Shown here: positions 1-10,654 of the stretch, in pieces
Layout: each line of letters opens with the position of its first letter
How positions within the stretch are numbered: position 1 is the first letter of the stretch
Origin: Galerina marginata
Lineage: Eukaryota > Basidiomycota > Agaricomycetes > Agaricales > Galerinaceae
Length of the DNA stretch: 64,000 nucleotides
Assembly: GCA_023014335.1 (NCBI GenBank)
Contig: JAECYW010000020.1
Span: 1,054,001-1,118,000, forward strand
Direction of reading: 5' to 3'
Notes under the pieces: generated by a model
What the model was told of the DNA's origin: nothing
What the model saw: the letters and a program-made list of their open reading frames with translations, nothing else
Databases searched by the model: none
Made by a program: the position numbers and the translations under genes

Positions 1-1276
1 GAACATGCCTTATCTCTGGAGCTCTATCTACCTCACTATCCCGTACTTTCGCCTTGGCAAGTCTCCTTGCAAGATTCTTGATACCGTTCCGACCGCAGAA
101 CTTACTCAGTGGTGGAACACGGAACATACTTCGATTCCCGCGTCTCTATACTTCAAACCTAGGGCTCCGTCTACTCCTCAACACCGGCGAGTCATAGAGT
201 CTCAAATTAAAACCTCCCAAATTCGCTTACGAAGATTTTTCTCGGACCCTTTTTTCCGCTCAGCTCGAAGGCTTGAGCTTCACCTCAACCCAGCCGATTT
301 CAAAATGATCTTTTCGGTTCACACAATGTTCGACAATTTGGTCGATTTGAGAATCCAGAGTACTCAGGATTCCGGTGGAACACTAAGCATTGATTTCCCG
401 TTCCCACCTTCTCCGAAACTACGCCGCTTACACTTATCGGCATATCATTCGGAGGGTTTCCTTCATCAAGTCCCTGGTAGCCTCTTATTTCCATGGGGTC
501 AGCTCACGCACCTCTATCTCCCTCAGTCTATCCCCCAGCACGACTGGGTTGATCTCATTAAAACCTGCCTTAATCTGCAACTTGGCGCCTTCAACATATC
601 GTTCAGAGACGACAGGAACACCACGACAACCGACTCACAGATATCCGTCGTTAACCTTCAACACATGGTTTTTGGTACTCACCAGTTTGAACCGAGTCCG
701 CTCAAGGAGCTTCTCTTTCCGAGATTGACAGCTCTCCGTTTGATCAGCATGGATATCAACATCTTTACCTCGCTTGCAAATATAGCAGCACTGCTTCAAG
801 CTACGCCAGCACTCACAGAACTTCATCTCGATTTCTGCGTAAATTTCTGGAAGCCCGAAAGTTCCTTTTTTACCAACGAAAACGACGAACTCAAGGATAA
901 CCGACTCAGTATGGTCGTTCCCAAGCTTCAACTCCTCGTTGTAGACTTTATCGATCCGGGAGACACCATTGTGGGGTCGAACATTATTCAATTCCTTCAA
1001 TCAAGGTGGTTGTGCTCGGGGTGGACGACACTGGACGCCAAGAAGTCTCGCCGGCTGGAATTACTCATCGCCCCGGAGTCGCACTGGTTTTCTGTGACAT
1101 GCTTCGACGATATCATGCGGGGAGTCGGGGGTTATTTGCAAAAATCACCGGAACACCCCGTTTTCTTGATCTCAGCGCGCAAAGGAGCCCGCAGTCGTGA
1201 AAGATTTGATGTCTTCAACGAAGGTACACGGAGACGTGGGTGGGATGAAGCTTTCCAGTTCCAAGGTGTTGAGTAA
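1..1276 (+). CDS. F-box/LRR-type protein, 3' part (5' end outside window)
   Basis: The frame is open from the left edge, and the first Met at base 5 is almost certainly internal. The opening stretch reads like the end of a fungal F-box ('PYLWSSIYL', following a missing W-R-x-I-A segment). It is followed by about 390 residues of irregular leucine-rich repeat-like sequence, for example 'LRRLHLSAYHS' near residue 140 and 'LTELHLDFCVNFW' near residue 268. Agaricomycete genomes carry large families of such proteins, and F-box members usually recruit substrates to SCF ubiquitin ligases. Substrate and partner are unknown here. No intron is needed in the visible part. The stop at 1274-1276 follows a charged tail. 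A second member of this general class lies at 30.3-31.7 kb, but the two are not obviously close paralogues. Confidence 0.75.
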   Translation, partial: NMPYLWSSIYLTIPYFRLGKSPCKILDTVPTAELTQWWNTEHTSIPASLYFKPRAPSTPQHRRVIESQIKTSQIRLRRFFSDPFFRSARRLELHLNPADFKMIFSVHTMFDNLVDLRIQSTQDSGGTLSIDFPFPPSPKLRRLHLSAYHSEGFLHQVPGSLLFPWGQLTHLYLPQSIPQHDWVDLIKTCLNLQLGAFNISFRDDRNTTTTDSQISVVNLQHMVFGTHQFEPSPLKELLFPRLTALRLISMDINIFTSLANIAALLQATPALTELHLDFCVNFWKPESSFFTNENDELKDNRLSMVVPKLQLLVVDFIDPGDTIVGSNIIQFLQSRWLCSGWTTLDAKKSRRLELLIAPESHWFSVTCFDDIMRGVGGYLQKSPEHPVFLISARKGARSRERFDVFNEGTRRRGWDEAFQFQGVE

Positions 1277-1943
1277 TCAGACTAGGATAGTAACTAATTT
1301 ATGCAATTTCCAGGAATCAGGAGTGAGTAAGTACTCTACAGTAATGGAAGCCGTTTCTGAGCGTTCTGACAGCATGAGAGTTCGAAACTTTCACCGTTCT
1401 ACCCTTACCCACGCCGAAACGTCCCCATAAATGTAATTCCTTGTCATGTAGCCCTCCAACGCATCCGTATATGTTTAATATTTGGCATGGTGCTCAGCTG
1501 CCCTCCAAATACCTCATCTGTGCTCGCCCATGGAATCCGGCCACAGAACAGTTTCCCTCTACCGGGTTTTGCCGAATGTCACACGGCTACCGTCAGTGTC
1601 GGATTCACGCTAGCACCCGCCGCCGTATTCCAAAGAAACAGCGCCAGAAAACAGGTTTTCTGTCTTTATCGCCTTTTTCTTTGACAAACAGCATTCGGGC
1701 ATGACGACACAAGTCATGTTTTTGTTCTTTGTTTCTGTCGAAAAAACCAAGCCACCGCCTGCTGTGACTCTGGCTAAGTGCACCCCGTTGATCCTTCCCA
1801 GCTCTAAATATTTTGAGTCCATCACACGGTTAAGTGATGTTCTTAAGTTATATTTAGAAGCCTCGCAGAAGTATTTAAGCGGAAGTGCACAGAACATCAG
1901 CTTGCTTCTAGCCCGATAACGAGCCCAGTTTAAGTCAGTAACA
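1277..1943. other. Intergenic region with promoter of the next gene
   Basis: No convincing coding sequence. A TATA-like 'tatttaag' near 1872-1879 lies about 65 bases before the ATG at 1944 and could serve the NTF2-like gene. Confidence 0.4.
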
Positions 1944-2444
1944 ATGGCGCCGTCGGCCCTCTACACAAAACTCCTCAACCTGTCCACCACGCACGCTAAT
2001 CCCTCAAGCCTAGAAGAACTTCTGGCCATCCGCTCTCCCGACGCCGTTCATGCATGGGGTCACAAATACCTCGTCTCCCGCAACCCAAAGCTCGGCGAGC
2101 TCATGGACAACAAAACATTCGAGGCGCACCTCAACAGCACCCGCCCCTACATTGGAGCCAGCGCGAGCAAAATCCATGGCATCATCCTCGATGGGCACCA
2201 GCGGACGTCTGTGATTCACATGAGCTATTTCTTGCGTCCGGCCAAGTCGGATGAGACGGTGGAGCAGGACTTGATTTGGACGTTAAAGTTCACGGATGAT
2301 GAGGATGTGGATAAGGTGTTGATCAAGGATAGCGTTGAGTTCATTGATGCAGCGGCGAGTTCGAGGATTGGGGAGATTATTCGGGGCATTCACGGGGATG
2401 TGAAAGAGGATGTTAGAGGAGGGATCACCCTGAGAGGATATTGA
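1944..2444 (+). CDS. NTF2-like / SnoaL-like small protein
   Basis: Single-exon ORF of 166 residues with a well-placed start (acaATGGCG) and a TATA-like box upstream. The composition is that of a folded cytosolic protein. An N-terminal helical part ('SSLEELLAIRSPDAVHAWGH') is followed by alternating strands ('SVIHMSYFLRPAK', 'DLIWTLKFTDDEDVDKVLIK') and a final helix ('SRIGEIIRGIHGDV'). This order (helices, then a curved sheet, then a helix with a 'V-E-F-I-D-A-A-A-S-S-R' type segment) matches fungal NTF2-like proteins annotated as SnoaL-like. Such folds bind small molecules or act as enzymes, and no substrate can be inferred. There is no signal peptide or membrane segment. The family assignment rests on pattern memory only. 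Confidence 0.65.
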   Translation: MAPSALYTKLLNLSTTHANPSSLEELLAIRSPDAVHAWGHKYLVSRNPKLGELMDNKTFEAHLNSTRPYIGASASKIHGIILDGHQRTSVIHMSYFLRPAKSDETVEQDLIWTLKFTDDEDVDKVLIKDSVEFIDAAASSRIGEIIRGIHGDVKEDVRGGITLRGY

Positions 2445-4595
2445 AGTGAGCATATCTGTTGTTCTAGGATGTACCTTTTAAATCGTTATCTAACCAAGCC
2501 TCCCGTAATAACTACTTGAAGGGACACAGTCCCCCAAGTATGGAGAGGCTAATATTACTTTTGTTCAGAAGTTCCGATGGCGCCATCGAGGACATAGACA
2601 CAAATTTAGCGGTCCAACCTAAAACTACTCTGGAAAGCACAGCTTGGATGATTTATTCTCCGCCTATCTTTTAAACTCGTCAAGCAGACGTCGGAACAGT
2701 GCAAGAAAGCAACGCCTATTCCTGAGAATGACCCATCCATGCAAGGTTGGATGTAGACGAATCACGATTGACGATCAGTTGTCTAAATATAGGGCAAAAA
2801 TATTGGACACGAACTGTATATTGCGTGATGCCAATCAAGGTCGATGTGGAAGGTAACTTGGGACTCGGGAGGTCGAGCTGGGTTATTCTAAGCGCAGGTA
2901 CGACTTGGAATGACCTTCCGCCGCAACGCGGAGCTTCCTTGAGCAAATGGGAAGGGCGGAATTTAAAGCGGCGCTTCGGCATCTGTTCACTCGTGACTTG
3001 TTCATTATGTCATGGGCTCTCCTCTTTCCTATCCCTCACATCGCCACACCAAACTCTTTCGTCAACGCATACGCGAACAGAGACAAATTGTTTTTCTTTT
3101 CAGGTATGCTTTCGAATATTACCATTTGATATGCCCCTAAAACCCGAACGTTTAGAGGAGTCAAGAGCCCATTGGCGTAGTGTGAATGTCGTCGAGCAGG
3201 CTCATGAACCATTTCTTTAGTCGTCTGTGCTGAGGAATATTCTATTGTAATGCCTAAGCGCCCTGCTTATCCACTCTAACTTCTACAGTTAATATTCGCC
3301 TGAGGCTGTACGCGTACGGTTTACCATTTCTCGATGACCAAAACCAGCAACACGTCGAAGTGAAGGCGCGTCGAAGGGATTGTTCGAGGTTGTCTGGTGG
3401 TTCGGTGGAGGGAGGACGTGCCTAGCTAGGTAAGCAATCTTGTACTCTTCCTTCTTGTCAAGTTGAGCCTACGTCCTTGCCCCTTACGATAGCCTGTCAT
3501 CCAAGTCCCACCTCAAGCCCCGCGTCTTTTCTCTTCGCGATGCGACTGCTGTCAGCTTCACTGGATGTCTGTACAAGTTTACGACGACCGCGATCCGCCG
3601 CGCCCGTGACATATGATTCCGAAGTAGGTCTCCGAGTCTCAGTTTCAGTCGGTTTGGTGGAAAATCTGGGGCCACCACTGGAACAATGTGCACGATTTTT
3701 TGGTGCTCCTACGCCTCCTACGCCTTCTACCTTCCAACCTGGCGACAATGTCCTCTTTTTGACATCACCTTCCTTCTGAAGTTTCGCAATTAAGGGCCAA
3801 GTGTGCTACCCGAACTTCTACTGCCGACTCAGGACCAGCTGTGACGATGAGTCTTGGGGGTAGATCTACAAGTGATCGGCGGTAGCTACAGCACCGAAAG
3901 TTCTGCATTCTGTTGCAACAAGCGAGGAGGACGTGCATCTGAACCCTCTCTCAAGAGCTCAACCTTGGCGTACCATTTTATCGCAGAAAGATTGTGCCAC
4001 GTCGAATTTGAACCAGGTATACCTCTCCGTCAACAGCTTGTGCCACGGTTGACGGAGAAGTAAGGCCGAGATGTGCATGGTAAGACCTCGTCTTTGGGTC
4101 GGGTTTTCGCACTGGACGAACAAACACGAGCGATCTGCGAGTGGACGAGCGTGACAAACCAGCTCGAAGATATGGCCTCAAGCTCGACGCCTGCTAACTA
4201 ACTACCGCGGTATCACATCAATCGCATTTAAAGTCGACCTCAATTCTGGCCCTGTCACATCAACCTCCACTTCAAATACATCGTGGGCTGTAGCCGCTAC
4301 AGCAACAAAGGGACTCTTCGACTCTTGGACCCGATATTGATTTTTTAATGTCAATGGGTACCTCGAAATCCACTTCGACCTTGGCTTATCCTGATCTCAG
4401 CCTTAATTTCAGCTGTAGCCACAGTCGCCACCTCAGGGGTATCAGCCATGTTGTCCTTTTCCTACGTCTCATTAACCATTCTCAGCTCAATTGTCACCTT
4501 AACCGCCAGCGTTTTTCCCATCATTCATCTCAACTTCTGGGGATCGACGATGATCCTTTTCATATTAAACACATCGTCGTCGTTGACGCTGTCCA
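2445..4595. other. Gene-poor region left of the transposon
   Basis: Short ORFs only, on both strands, none with recognisable domains or consistent splice phases. A short ORF at 2947-3129 has coding-like composition but no family. Around 3840-4450 the motif 'agctgtagc/gctacagc' recurs several times, suggesting old degenerate repeats. Confidence 0.4.
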
Positions 4596-4604
4596 AGTGG
4601 AAGG
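4596..4604. repeat. Target-site duplication, left copy
   Basis: AGTGGAAGG, directly repeated at 7176-7184. It brackets the hAT-like element. Confidence 0.7.
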
Positions 4605-7175
4605 GGTGGTTAACAAAGTTACTTTTACAAATTAACTTTTCCTTACAAAAGTAACTTTTTTTAACTTGTGTTAACTTTTGGCCGGTCAAGTTAATTTGTC
4701 AAAGTTAAGTTAAGCGAAAGTTAAGCGAAAGTTAAGCTAAGTCAAGTGCAAGTTGGTTGAAGTTAAGTGAAAGTTGAGATATAGAGCCAAGTTTCCGTAG
4801 GAGGAGGCGTAGGAAAAAGACCACGCTGAAGCTTGAGGCCTGACGAGCGGTGAAAAAGATGCATTTTAAGACTTCTGGACCACCCGTTAGAGGGGGACAG
4901 TCTCAGGACTCCAAGCCGTGTCCAAACTAAAAAACAATGAAATGGGGATTCGTGATTGGGGAAGGTTTACGACCTCGCGAGCTCTGCAAGATCTGGCAAA
5001 CCGAAGTAAGCCCAAGCAGATGACTTCTCCTGTGCATTTCGTATCAGACAATGGATATTCGGGATGTTCAACAATTTCCTGTGGGTTCAAGCATTTTATT
5101 CGATTCATGTACGCGATTCCGAGATGTCCGACCGCATCTGGGCAGTTTGTGCATTGTCATTTGTCGAGCGCGACACGCGTGTCGGGTTCACACAACTCGA
5201 CATCAGTTACGCGCACTGCCGCGGCTTCCGCTTCCAAGCGCTCTCAGTTCTGTATAACTTGGTCTAACTTGTCGTTGATCTTTGGCTGGTATAGTTAAAT
5301 CGCTCAAGTCAAGCTAAGTAAAAGCGATATTAGGTTGAGTGAGCGTTTGAATCGGTAAAGTACGTTTGCGGTTTACTGGCTGTCCCCCGTGCAGACGGAT
5401 GGCAGACAATTGATGGCCGCCAGAGGGGCGCCGCCATGTGCCATCTTCAAGAGACGAACTTCGTTCAATGCGCGTCTCTCATTTCCTCGCGCACTTTCGG
5501 CCAAACTTCGGCGGTGGACGCGTCCCGTCTCATTTGGGAAAAGATTAGATTAGAGAACGTTCCGTTCGGGGCTTCGCCCCGTCCGTGTGTGTGAAGCTTG
5601 CCTCATCCTTGTAATAGTACAATTGTTCATTAATATCATATCACCCTCCAACTCTAGAGATTGTCTGAAATAATAATCCTACTGTGAATTTTTTTATAGA
5701 ATAAGTTCAATGATAACTTCAGTAAAGGTGAGGCCTGGACTGTATGGGATAATTGGGAAAGTCAAAGGTAGTGATTCAAGACAGTGTTCAAATAAGATTG
5801 AGTCATTTTTATTTCAAGGTGGTCCAATATTTTCAGAGTTCATCTCAATCCCTGACACGGAGGTCATGACATGTCTTTAAATATGTTATGAGTTTATTAG
5901 GCATTAATACAAGAGGGTAGACGACAGCATGTGTACAATAGAATATGTGTAAGGGATGGAGCAGCAACAACCACATTCGTGCGGGAAGAGGGGAACGCAG
6001 GTGGTGAGGCGATGTCATCCACATTGACGTGGGTTATGTTGGTCAGGTCGACACAGGTGGAGGTAGTGGCCACGGCGGTGGGGACATCAGATATGTTGAC
6101 GCGAGTGAAGGAGGAGGTAACGATGGCGCTGCATCAACCACGTTCGATGTGGGTGGAGAAAGCCGTGGTGGGGGGGGTGACTGCAGGCTGTCTAGAGTCG
6201 GAATATGGGTGTGGGGTACGAAGCAAGACGGCTGCAGAAGCCTCGATGTATTGTGTTGGGACCCGTGAACAGGTTGGCATGGGGAGTTGGAGGATGGCGC
6301 GAGGTATAAAACGATGGGATCAGGAGGCCGCAGGAGGTCCGACGGCCGGGGGTTGGGTCCCGTTTGCGAAACGAACAAAAGTGGGTGAGGGTCGGGTCCC
6401 AAAGGTTGCGAATAAGGGCCGCAGGGGCTCTACGACACGGGCGATGGGCGTCGTCCGTGAAACGGCTGACCGTAGGGAGTTGGAATGGGGGCGACGCGCG
6501 ATATGGGGCCTGCGAGAGGGCGGCGACGGGGCTGCAAACGCTGGACTGGGAGGCGCCGCATCGCAAAACGACGGCGGTCTGGGGCTACTCGCTGCCTGTG
6601 GTCGTCGACGTGGCAGGTATTGACCTGTTTGTGAATTAGTGGAGCGGTGGCGGGGACGACGCGGTGGGTGGGCTTACCTGCTCCCGTTTCCTCTCCCCAC
6701 ACCTGCCGTGACACGCAGGAGAAGAGCTGCTGTAGATTCTCACGCAGTGTCGAAAACGCACCAGCGTCTCGCGCAAGTGCTTATTCGCACGGGGTGACGA
6801 AAACCCTGACAAGCGGTTGTCACGTGGATAAGAAATTTCGGTCCCTCCCTGTAGAAAGGGGAGCAAGCTCCCCAATAATGTGGTTCAACCTAATGGATGT
6901 GACCACAACTACTTAGATACCCTTTGGTGTGTTATGAGTCGAAGAGGTAGGTCAAAGTAATATGTTAATCACTATAAAACTATTAAAATGTACAGCAGAG
7001 AAGTCCGCCACGGTGCAAGTTAACTGGAGGCACAATCAAGTGAGGAGTGAAAGTGTGGGAAAAGTTAAAGTTAAAATGGCCACGCGTGGGAATAAGTCAA
7101 GTCAAGTTAACGCGGTTCCGTTTGGCAGGGACAAGTTAACCAAGTTAACTTGAAAAAGTTACTTTATTGACAGTC
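4605..7175. mobile_element. Non-autonomous hAT-like DNA transposon
   Basis: The element is 2,571 bp. It is flanked by a direct repeat AGTGGAAGG at 4596-4604 and 7176-7184, an 8-9 bp target duplication; eight bases is the length typical of hAT elements. Hand-aligning the left end (from 4605) with the reverse complement of the right end (from 7175) gives 26 matches in 34 positions. The shared core runs aa-c/t-aaagt-t/a-acttt. Subterminal zones (4611-4790 and 7015-7165) are packed with 'aagttaa/ttaactt' motifs in both orientations, a layout expected of transposase-binding sites. I find no transposase in any frame, so mobility would need an enzyme made elsewhere. Small hairpins (ggggcttcgcccc near 5568, ggggagcaagctcccc near 6857) lie inside. 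Confidence 0.7.
5931..6720 (-). other. GC-rich core of the transposon, possibly captured gene fragment
   Basis: This stretch is clearly richer in G+C than its surroundings and stays open in several frames on both strands (a 230-residue frame on plus, about 120-residue frames on minus), so length alone is no evidence of coding. On the minus strand a well-formed intron can be drawn: GTAAGC donor near 6681, an in-place CTAAT branch-like site and a CAG acceptor near 6629. It would join to a Pro/Arg-rich frame. Possible readings are a piece of host gene picked up by the element or simply biased DNA. No domain is recognised. Confidence 0.25.
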
Positions 7176-7184
7176 AGTGGAAGG
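7176..7184. repeat. Target-site duplication, right copy
   Basis: AGTGGAAGG, identical to 4596-4604. Confidence 0.7.
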
Positions 7185-8011
7185 CCAATCCGACTTCAGG
7201 TTGACTCGACTCTCGGGTCTGTACCTACACCTCGACCTCTCGACCTCAACCCAGCCCACCTCAGCTGGAAAAAGTCTATGGCCTTATCGTTTCGGCTTGA
7301 GGGCCTTTCATGTGTGGACACTTTTAACGGGAGAGAGACCCATTTATGCTTTTCTCCTTGTTTATCCTTACCACCGTGCGTAGTTTCTACCTTCCTGACT
7401 TTCACGGACTAATGAACGTTTACACGTGTATTCAGATCCTGTCATTACCCAACAGTGTACGCTTTCGTTTCTTGACACTATTTCGTCATGTCTATTTTTT
7501 CCTGACTAGGTAGCGTATCGTAGCGTATCGACACGTTCCCATCTTCGAGACCTGTTAATGCGATAAAAATTTAATTCCATGTTAAACGCGAGGCAAAAAT
7601 ACGATGAAGTTAGGTCTGCCCTATTTCCCGGCCTTTAGTTAATATTCGTAATCGTCAGGGTGGCGAGACCTAGGGGCACGTAAGGCTATTTGCATTCCAA
7701 GTTGGTGAAATTCGATCACTTTCTCAACCCTTTTCCTCACAGCTTGAAATGCAGCCTACCTCGATAGAATTATCTTGAAAGAAATGAAGTCGCCAACGGA
7801 GAAGTCACGTAATAACCTAAGCCTCTGATACATATTCGCGTTGTTAATGACTCCAGCATAGCGCCAACAAACTGGATAGTTCAGCTTCGTACGAGGGACT
7901 TAGCTTTTATTCACTACGCAATATTTGACAGTTAAAAATGGCCGAAGAGAAGCCACGCGTTAGAAGAAATTTTTAAGAACACCAGAAACCGACCAATGTT
8001 ACGTGTAAGGC
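7185..8011. other. Gene-poor spacer
   Basis: No supported gene. A short direct repeat 'tagcgtatcg' occurs twice in tandem near 7511-7530. Confidence 0.4.
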
Positions 8012-8398
8012 TCAGAGAATGATATTACGCACGAGCTGAGGGGGGATGGGGCGAGGGTGGGATTTGAGTAATTTTGGTGGTGTTTGACGGAATCTTCCGC
8101 CTGAAAGAGAAGGAAATGACGATCGATCGTCGCAGGGTTCTTCCTCTGGAGCGCCAGAAGGAAGTTTGGCGGCCCAGGCCAAGATACCGGCGGAGTCATT
8201 TCCCGTCCACTCTGGGTGATGGGATGTACCCGTATAATTTAAATCGAGAGGGATTGAGGGACTGGCGTACTCCTCGCACTTCGGGGAACAATACGGATCG
8301 TCACCATGCTGAAAGACCATAAATATAAGGGAAATAGACGAGGGAGGAAGGCATACAGTTCGCGTCCCACAATTCAAACACCAATTAGTGTCGAACAT
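8012..8398 (-). CDS. Ecl1-type zinc-finger small protein
   Basis: Two exons on the minus strand: 8398-8357 and 8308-8012, giving 112 residues. The 48-base intron (GTATGC...TTTCAG) is in phase and has no stop. The spliced N-terminus contains 'WCLNCGTRTHGDDPYCSPKCE', a C-x2-C-x10-C-x3-C cluster. This matches the short zinc-binding motif of the fungal Ecl1/2/3 family, whose yeast members extend chronological lifespan and respond to nutrient stress. After the finger comes a disordered stretch ('GILAWAAKLPSGAPEEEP') and a Pro/Arg-rich tail ('PKLLKSHPRPIPP'), also usual for basidiomycete homologues. Splicing is supported because the intron would otherwise separate the two Cys pairs with a hydrophobic insert. 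The start is the first ATG and lies four residues before the finger. Confidence 0.7.
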   Translation of the reverse strand: MFDTNWCLNCGTRTVCLPPSSISLIFMVFQHGDDPYCSPKCEEYASPSIPLDLNYTGTSHHPEWTGNDSAGILAWAAKLPSGAPEEEPCDDRSSFPSLSGGRFRQTPPKLLKSHPRPIPPQLVRNIIL

Positions 8399-8692
8399 AC
8401 CACCTGAGGTCTTCTGGAAGGACCCAGAAAGAAGTTAGTTTTGAACGCACAGAACACAGAACGGCATTGCCCACCGGCTGAAAGTTCAAAAAAAGCGCAA
8501 GGAGATCAGTATCGTAAATCCCAGCATATGGAAGTCACTTACATATTGCTCCAAGTGAATGTTGCGTATAAGGTTACGTTCCTGGTAGGGAACAGTCGAA
8601 GCTTGCAATTTTGCAATTTTTTCACGAGCGCTTGTGACTTTGAATCGCCGATTGCAGGAGCAACTAACTTGCCTTGTACGTTACTACAACGA

Positions 8693-9789
8693 TTAATAGA
8701 GAGGCTGGAAAACCCACCAATCAATTGAGGACTGCCCCCTCAACGCATTCCAATTATAGCAGAATGGACATTTGTATTCCCTCTCCGCGAATTCCTGTCT
8801 CATCACGATGCTCATGACGACAGTGGTTCCGTGCTGAACGACACTCGACCAAATATCTGGGCTTAGTAATTGGATTCCTTCGGCGCCGTCGTCGACGCTC
8901 AGAACATATGCGCCAATATCCATATATCTGCCCAGCACTTTATCCTCAGGCGTCCCTACTTTGAAAAGGACCTGAAGTGCATCGTGAAATTGCTGGGTGG
9001 TTTAGGAAGCTAAATGACAATTTCGTATATGATAATGCAGACATACCTCCAAAGTACCAGCCATATTCATCGTGAGCGGATGTTTTCGTCCCGTCGCATC
9101 CATTACATAAATAAAACCGACTGCGATGGTGGGAGGCATCTGCGAACGGTACTGGGACTGAACGAGAACGCCGATCATCTCTTCCAATCTCTCCATTCTC
9201 CTGTCGGTTCGTTCAGCATAATTTTCGAACTACAATTTATTCAAACCCTCAGCCAACGTGCAAAGAGTGAAATTGACAGAAAAACTCACTGCACGCGCTA
9301 CTACTTGGTTATTATTGTTGAGTTCTGTGAGATATTTTTAAGATGGTGGAACGTCCAAATTGATCCTCTTTACTCGCCTGTTCTCTGAATAGTCATATTA
9401 CCGCCAACAGCGTAAAATTCCCCGCCGTGTACGGTAACACCGTTGCTCTGAGAAAAACACGATACACTGCGAAAGATGAGCGGTCGTCATTTGATGAGAA
9501 AAGAGATATTGTACCGTTGAGTGACGTTTTCGTGGCCAACATCGTCGGGCAGGGATTCTCTGGGTTCAAGAGTAGTGGAAATACTAAGTCGTTCACTCAT
9601 GGGGTCGACATGAGGAAGCGCCAAACCAGTTGTTAGCGATCTGGGGATGGAAGCGAAACCCTGATGATCATGTCCAGCGTGTCCTCTTGTCGCCGGACTT
9701 GACTCGTGATGGCAGTTTTCTTTTGTAGATCTAGCGCTCTCGGGTCTTCTTCGTATGATGGCGTAGACTCTGCTGATAAAATTGGGCAT
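8693..9789 (-). CDS. Fungal ubiquitin-like domain (ULD) protein with C-terminal Cys pair
   Basis: Five exons on the minus strand: 9789-9515, 9445-9402, 9324-9290, 9229-9047 and 8992-8693, giving about 278 residues. The N-terminus is basic and disordered. A 'VHGGEFYAVGG' segment follows, then a helix ('ERTDRRMERLEEMIGVLVQS'). The ubiquitin-like fold comprises 'GFIYVMDATGRKHPLTMNM', 'LEQFHDALQVLFK', 'GRYMDIGAYVLSVDDG' and 'WSSVVQHGTTVVMSIVMRQ', ending in 'YKCPFCYNWN' (C-x2-C). This order is that of an expanded agaricomycete ULD family of unknown role. The last intron (54 bases) is clear. The junction of exons 2 and 3 is the weak point: a GTAATA donor keeps frame, while a nearby GTAAAG donor would give a more family-like N-terminal segment but breaks phase. 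A CAG just before the ATG may end a leader intron. Confidence 0.72.
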
Positions 9790-10650
9790 CCTGAAAGAGA
9801 TGTGAGGTGGAAGGGAGTAAGGTAGCAACACTGGACGCCGTCTAAGCACGATGAAAGTATATTCGGAAAGCGGTGTCAAGAAGGCGTGGAAGACACGAGG
9901 CAGTGTCAAGGCGAGATAGAAAAACAAAGCCTCAATCGGTGAGTCATAGATCCACTAATCGTTTGATCTCGCTGATAAGTTGCACTGAGGGTAGAGCAAA
10001 CTTCATTGGTGAAGACATGTCATTGACTGACACGCCTGCGTCCCGTCCATCCGAAGGAGTTCAAGCAGTAAGTCGTGGTCTTGGTGCGCAGTCGGCACAC
10101 CACCGTGAACTTTGAGGACAAGAAAGGCAACCTCGAGCGTACCACAACAATTCTGAGGAGAATTTAGATAGAGAACACTCCGAATTATAATGTAAATCCT
10201 TATCCTTCGTCTTCAAGCTTGCCCAGCTTCACTTCTTTGCAGCCAGCATCGAGATTCGATATGGGTCCTTCTCAGAGACAAATTACCAGCATCCGAATTC
10301 TTCGTACATAGGACTCACAGGAAATTCACCCTGTCCCGACCCAGACAAGTACGAATGCGTATTGTCCTTGAATTTCCGTGCCCTGCGCTTATTCCTCGAT
10401 TCAGGTGTCTGCGATCAATATAAAACAAACATTATGCATAGACACGAGCACGGATAGAATGACGCACAGAAGTCAAAGAATGTCATCGACAACATGCAGT
10501 CGCCGTAGATCCAGAACATGAACTAGGTGCGGGGATCAAGTAAACTTTAGAAGGGTTGGAAAATAAATGTTTTTTTTTTTTTTACAAAATGAGATCCTGA
10601 ACGCACCTACGTGGTTTACTCATCAAAGAGCGCTGAAACCCCATTGCAAT
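9790..10650. other. Spacer upstream of the ULD gene
   Basis: No supported gene. An A/T homopolymer run lies near 10568-10583. Confidence 0.35.
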
Positions 10651-10654
10651 ATCG

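Noticed and set aside
5931..6623. 230-residue plus-strand ORF inside the transposon
   Set aside because: It lies in GC-rich DNA where several frames on both strands stay open. There is no domain, and the composition is Gly/Arg/Val-rich with no family likeness.
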